A stretch of DNA of 64,000 nucleotides from Geosiphon pyriformis. Taxonomy: Eukaryota > Glomeromycota > Glomeromycetes > Archaeosporales > Geosiphonaceae. Numbering within the stretch: the first letter of the stretch is position 1; each line of letters begins with the position of its first letter. Shown here in pieces: positions 60,116 to 64,000 of this stretch. Below the pieces are notes generated by a model. That model was not told the DNA's origin, made no database searches, and was given only the letters and a program-made list of their open reading frames with translations. The position numbers and the translations under genes were made by a program. The stretch covers positions 722,186-786,185 of the forward strand of contig JAAOMT010000303.1 of the NCBI GenBank assembly GCA_016748015.1, written 5' to 3'.

Positions 60116-63100
60116 GTAGTTTGGTTTGGAAATATGCTACGTGCAACATTTGGGGTATCAATGTTTCTATGAAGCAAGCTGATGTTGTTTGTTGGCATGT
60201 GAACTCAGGAAACATGGTTTCTTTTATTACTGAGACAAAGTTGAGGTTCTCTTCTGGGCCATGGGTAAAAGATAAATTTAATGGAGTGCAAATTTTTTCT
60301 TCGGGATTGGATAAAAGTTTTATGGGTGCTGGAGTTGTAATTATTATAAACATTTCTTTGGCTCGTCATGTATCTAAGGTGGAGAAAATTCCTGGTCGGG
60401 TTGTTTCTGTTCGGCTCTTGTTTAAAGGCAAGCTCTCAGTTACTGTTTTGGGGTTGTATGCTGGTGCCTCTTCTGGGGCTAGATTTGATCAGGCTTCTGA
60501 AGTTAACTCTCTCATTGCAAAGGCTGTCAACTCCAGCAATTTTGTTATCTTGGGTGGGGACTTTAATGAGAATGGATCTGGTAAAAGTATTAGTTTCAAG
60601 TTTTGTTTGAGTTTGGGTTTGGTCAATTTATTTGTTGGTCATTATTTGGCTAATTCTCATATGTGGAGCAATTCGAGAGAGGTTGGGAAAACGATTGATT
60701 ACATTTTTGTTAGTGGTAATTTGTCTTCTGCTGTTGCTGGTCATTAAGTTGTCTCTGTTTCAGATTTCTTTAACACTGATCACAGGGCAGTTGTGATTTC
60801 GGTCAGTTTGGGTGGGCTTCTGAATGTACAATTGAATAGTTTGCGCAAGCAGGCAAATAAAGATTGTTGGAAGTTTAAAATCAAGAATGCTGACTGTGCT
60901 GGATGGGCTAAGTTTAAGGATCTCTCTTCGGCAAAACTCTTGTCTTTGGATGAGGTGTTCTTTGGTGTTAAAATGCATGGTGATGTAGATGCTATGTGGG
61001 CAGTTTTGGTGGGGGCTGTGGTAGATTCTGCTAATGCGACATTTTTGAGGCATTGGTTTAGTGAATTCAAGTGTTCAAGAAACAAACATTCTTCTAGGTT
61101 TTTTGGTCTGGAATTGTTGGTGGCCAAGATTATTAAGAAATTTTGTTCGGGTGACTTGCTGGGTACTGATCGTCTTGTGAATAAATGGTCAACTCTGGAT
61201 GATGCAAAGACTCGTGCTTTCAAGGACTTGGTTGGCTCGGGTGTTAAATCTGATGTTGTTGTTAGGCATTTGTTATTGGTTCACAGAGATTACAGGAGGT
61301 CGAAGATGTTTGAGTTGAGATTGGCTAAGGAAGCTTTGGTTAGGAAGGCGATTGAGAAGCGCATGGATAATTTCTGTTCAGATAAAGATAGTATGATCAG
61401 AAGTGTGTTGGAAAAGCTTTTTCACAAGGTGGTGTTGGATTACTTGATAGTTGATGATGATCTGGTTTTATTGCCTGAAAAGATGAAGTCAAGCATGGAT
61501 AAGATAATGGAGGGGTGGACAAGGAAACGCTCTGTGCAGTTAGTGCTTCCTAATCTTTGGGCTCATCAGTACACGCCTTTGGACCATGTTTGGGATGATG
61601 CCTTTTTGGGTGTTATGAATGCAATCAGTATGGGCAAGTTACTTTCTGTTGTTGGTGGTCTGCCTGATGGCAAGACTGCTGGTTTGTCTGGTGTTCCTAA
61701 TGAGTTGTAGAAACATGGTGGTAAGGTGGTTTTGGGGTGTCTGTTGGCACTGTTTAATAAATGTTTGTCTGTTGGTGTGGTGTCTGTTTTGTGGAAGAGG
61801 GCTTGGGTGTCAATGATTCCTAAGCCTTACGACTGGGATGGGGTTCTTATAAACACTTGGCCCATTGCTTTGATTGAGACTGCCAGGAAGATTCTTTTCA
61901 AGATTCTGTCTGATCATATTTTAATGACTTGTAGCAAGTTCAATATTCTTTGAGGTGATAATTTTTCGGTGCTGAAGGGTACGTCCACACAATCTCCAGT
62001 GTTTGCTGTTGGTTCAGTGATTGAGAATGCCATTGAAAAGGATAGAGAGTTATGGTTGGTCTTGCAGGATATGCGGAAAGCTTATGATTTGGTTGGGTAG
62101 CATCATTTAAGGGCTAGTTTGCAGTGTGTCAAGATGTGTGAAAGGTTTATAAGGTTTTTTGGTGGTATTTATGAGGATAGAGTTAATAGAGTAATAACTG
62201 ACTTTGGTTTGTCTGGTGGTTATAAGGTGCATGATGGGCTGGATCAAAGTGAGATCTTTTTGCCGCTTCTATGGAGAATTTTTTACGATCTACTTTTGTG
62301 TGAGGTTAAGAGGCATGAACAATTATGTGAGTACTGGATTATTACTAAGTTTGTTTCAAAGTCTGGCAAAATTGAGAGCAGTAGTGGTTTGACATTGTAT
62401 TTTTTGGCTGGTGCATTTGTTGATGATATAATCTGAATTGGGAATTGTCAGGCTTCTATTCAATATGCTCTGAACATTGCCAGTGAATTTTTTGTGATTA
62501 ATGATATTTCTATCAACAATGAGAAGACAGTAGCTATTCTTATCAATCAGGGTGTTAAAGTTACTTTACTGAGCATTTGCGGTCAGCCAATTTCTATTGC
62601 CAAAAAAGAGGAAGCACATCGGTATCTAGGTATTTTTTTGTCAACTGAGAGGCTCTCCAAGCCAAGTGTTGCTAAGGCTTATGTGGACGTGCATTTCTTC
62701 GTCAATATTGTGCTTAGGAAAGCTATTACAGACAAACAGTTCTCCTATCTGGTGTTGGCTGTTTTGCAGCCTATTGTTAGCTATTGTATTCAGTTCAGTT
62801 TTGTCCCTTCTAATGTTTGTCACAAGTGGGATGTCTTGATTAGAAAGAGTCTTAGGTATAAGACTTGTCTCCCCCGTGATTTTCTTGATGCTGCTTTGCA
62901 TCATCCCTCTTTGTATGGCCTGAAGTCTTTTGAGCAAATGCAATCAGAAGGGAAGGTTGCTGCTCTGATAATGTTCTCTAATGCCTTTGGTATTCTTGGG
63001 CATTTGTTTAGACATAGGTTTTTGGATCTGCAGGTTCTTGGTTGGGCTTCTTTGGATCTTTTGCAGTTTCCGGTCAGGTTGTGTATTAGTTCAGTGAACA

Positions 63101-63798
63101 ATTTTTTGGCTGGGATGGTGAAAATTTTGTTGGGCAATGAGCTTTCTTTAGTGAACAACCTCCCCACTGTATTTCATAGTCCTGGTCATTTTCCGTTGTC
63201 TTCTATTCTTGGAAAGTCTCTGTATTTTGACTCAGTCAAATCTCTTAGATGCTTTGATGTTGCTTTTGGTGATTGGCTTTTTGATAAAAAAGGTGTTTTG
63301 TTGGATTGAAAAACTTTTTGTCATTGGAAGAGACTGGATCCACATGGCCCTGTGCCTTATTGGTTCTTGGTTTCTTCTGAGTTTTTGAGGAGTCAAGGTT
63401 GTTCATTTTCTGGTTCTATTGGCTCTGCAAAAAAGCTTGGTTTGGACATTTTGGAGTCTGGGAAATTTTTTGCAGTAAAAGATGGATTGCATGACATTTA
63501 GTCCAGCTTTTTTGAAGTTTTTACAGATGGGTCTTTGAGGAATGCAGGCTCTGCTGAGGTCATTTGTGGTGCTGCTGCATACTTTCCAGTCTTGGATAAG
63601 AGCATTGGTATCGCTGTTAGTGGTCTTTTGTCATCTACTATAGCCAAATTGCAGGCTGTTACTTTGGCTTTGGAGTGTGTTTCTTCTTCAAGTACTGTGG
63701 TGTTACGTCTTGACAGCCAGGCTGCTATTGACGCATGTGTGTTTGAGATGTCTTTGGTTGCCCCTGATTTCTGTAATCAATGCTGGCTGGAGAGGTGT
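60112..63798 (+). pseudogene. LINE5 ORF2: endonuclease, RT, RNase H (3' truncated)
   Basis: One frame from ATG 60112 to the LTR insertion, with no frameshift and stops only by C:G-to-T:A changes. Endonuclease 60112-60830: CNIWGINVS, TETKL, GGDFNENGSG, MWSNSREVGKTIDYIF, and SDFFNTDHRAV with the His kept. RT: motif A QDMRKAYDLVG, motif B GLDQSEIFLPLLW, motif C FVDDII with both Asp. RNase H begins at about 63513 (FTDGSLRNAG) and is cut after CWLERC. Stops include 61708-61710, 61951-61953 and 62098-62100 before RT motif C, and 62434-62436 and 63307-63309 after it. Confidence 0.9.
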
Positions 63799-64000
63799 TG
63801 TTACGGTTTAAGAATTTAGCAAAAAGAATCATAAAAATAATACAAACTATTCAATCATAATATAGCACAGTAATAATCTTAGAAAGGTAATGATTAACAT
63901 AGTAGCAAACACCATCTCGCGATAGTGGCAAGCACCAGTTCACAATAGCAGCCAACACCAACTGGTGATAGCAGCAAACACCAGGTTGAAATATCAAAAA
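63799..64000 (+). repeat. Start of an unidentified LTR inserted in LINE5
   Basis: LINE5 homology to LINE2 stops after CTGGAGAGG and new sequence TGTTACGGTTTAAGAATT starts at 63799. TGTTAC is the terminal motif of the LTRs in this window, so this is probably the edge of another LTR element of a different family. The orientation, the length and the target duplication cannot be seen. Confidence 0.6.
63902..63993 (+). repeat. Four 23-bp tandem repeats in the new LTR
   Basis: Units at 63902-63924, 63925-63947, 63948-63970 and 63971-63993, all exactly 23 bp, built as g-(t/c)-(a/g)-gcaa/gccaa-(c/g)caccan... ending ata. The invariant positions are the GC pairs near the start and the CACCA core. No spacers, so not a CRISPR array. 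Confidence 0.8.

Larger units (their letters stand above)
58045..63798 (+). mobile_element. LINE5, full-length 5' end, cut by a new LTR (subfamily beta)
   Basis: Starts with a GC-richer 5' UTR at about 58045 and runs through ORF1 and ORF2 until RNase H, where the LTR beginning at 63799 interrupts it. RT and RNase H are closest to LINE2. The rest of ORF2 and the 3' end lie beyond the window. The frames are kept and only nonsense changes are seen. Confidence 0.9.

Noticed and set aside
63902-63993. CRISPR-like array
   Set aside because: The 23-bp units are directly adjacent with no spacers and lie in an LTR of a eukaryotic element.
1-64000. Classical RIP as the cause of the C-to-T decay
   Set aside because: Trp codons become TGA as well as TAG, so the changes are not limited to the CpA context expected of RIP. 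Context counts were not computed, so it is left open as a general cytosine-deamination pattern.

Overview
The window looks like a piece of a very AT-rich fungal nuclear genome. The element families (a Ty3/gypsy polyprotein carrying a dUTPase, and a LINE with RRM+CCHC ORF1 and endonuclease-RT-RNase H ORF2) and the base composition fit an arbuscular mycorrhizal fungus (Glomeromycotina). This placement is an inference from remembered family resemblance, not a search result. I see no host protein gene, tRNA, rRNA or CRISPR array: the whole 64 kb is a nested graveyard of retrotransposons, and almost every open frame is a fragment of one.

Layout. 1-4094 and 14852-14937: internal part of an extremely decayed Ty3 relic (A, + strand), split by Ty3 element B (- strand, 4095-14851). 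B's right LTR is itself split by a solo LTR (S1, 13608-14521). 14938-18366: AT-only DNA with a decayed solo LTR near 16381-17153. 18367-28314: a very decayed Ty3 relic (D, -). 28328-30832: 5'-truncated LINE1 (+). 30833-32897: AT-rich relic. 32898-35815: 5'-truncated LINE2 (+). About 35930-37890: very decayed LINE6 (-). 37905-38597 and 48824-49283: LINE3 (-), split by the best preserved Ty3 element C (-, 38598-48823). 49366-56092: full-length LINE4 (-). 56093-58044: AT-rich relic, an inverted copy of part of 30833-32897. 58045-63798: LINE5 (+), full-length at its 5' end and cut off by the start of a new LTR at 63799 that runs off the window.

How the parts work together. The Ty3 elements read LTR - PBS - Gag (capsid, CCHC knuckle) - protease - Cys-rich zinc-binding segment - dUTPase - RT - RNase H - integrase (HHCC, DDE, GPY/F) - long C-terminal extension - PPT - LTR. 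The dUTPase sits between protease and RT. Insertions leave 4-bp target duplications (ATGG, GCAT, ATGA/ATAA, TTAA/TCAA). The LTRs carry a U3 array of short palindromic GGAATCC/GGAATTCC blocks ahead of a TATA box, and an 18-bp hairpin that pairs the LTR end with the primer-binding site. The LINEs have ORF1 (RRM-like, CCHC) overlapping ORF2 (AP endonuclease, RT, RNase H, CCHC finger) through TAATG or ATGA.

Decay. The copies die mostly by C:G-to-T:A transitions: Trp, Gln and Arg codons become stops while the LINE frames remain uninterrupted by indels over kilobases. The nesting order agrees with the degree of AT conversion, so the window works as a dated stack of insertions.
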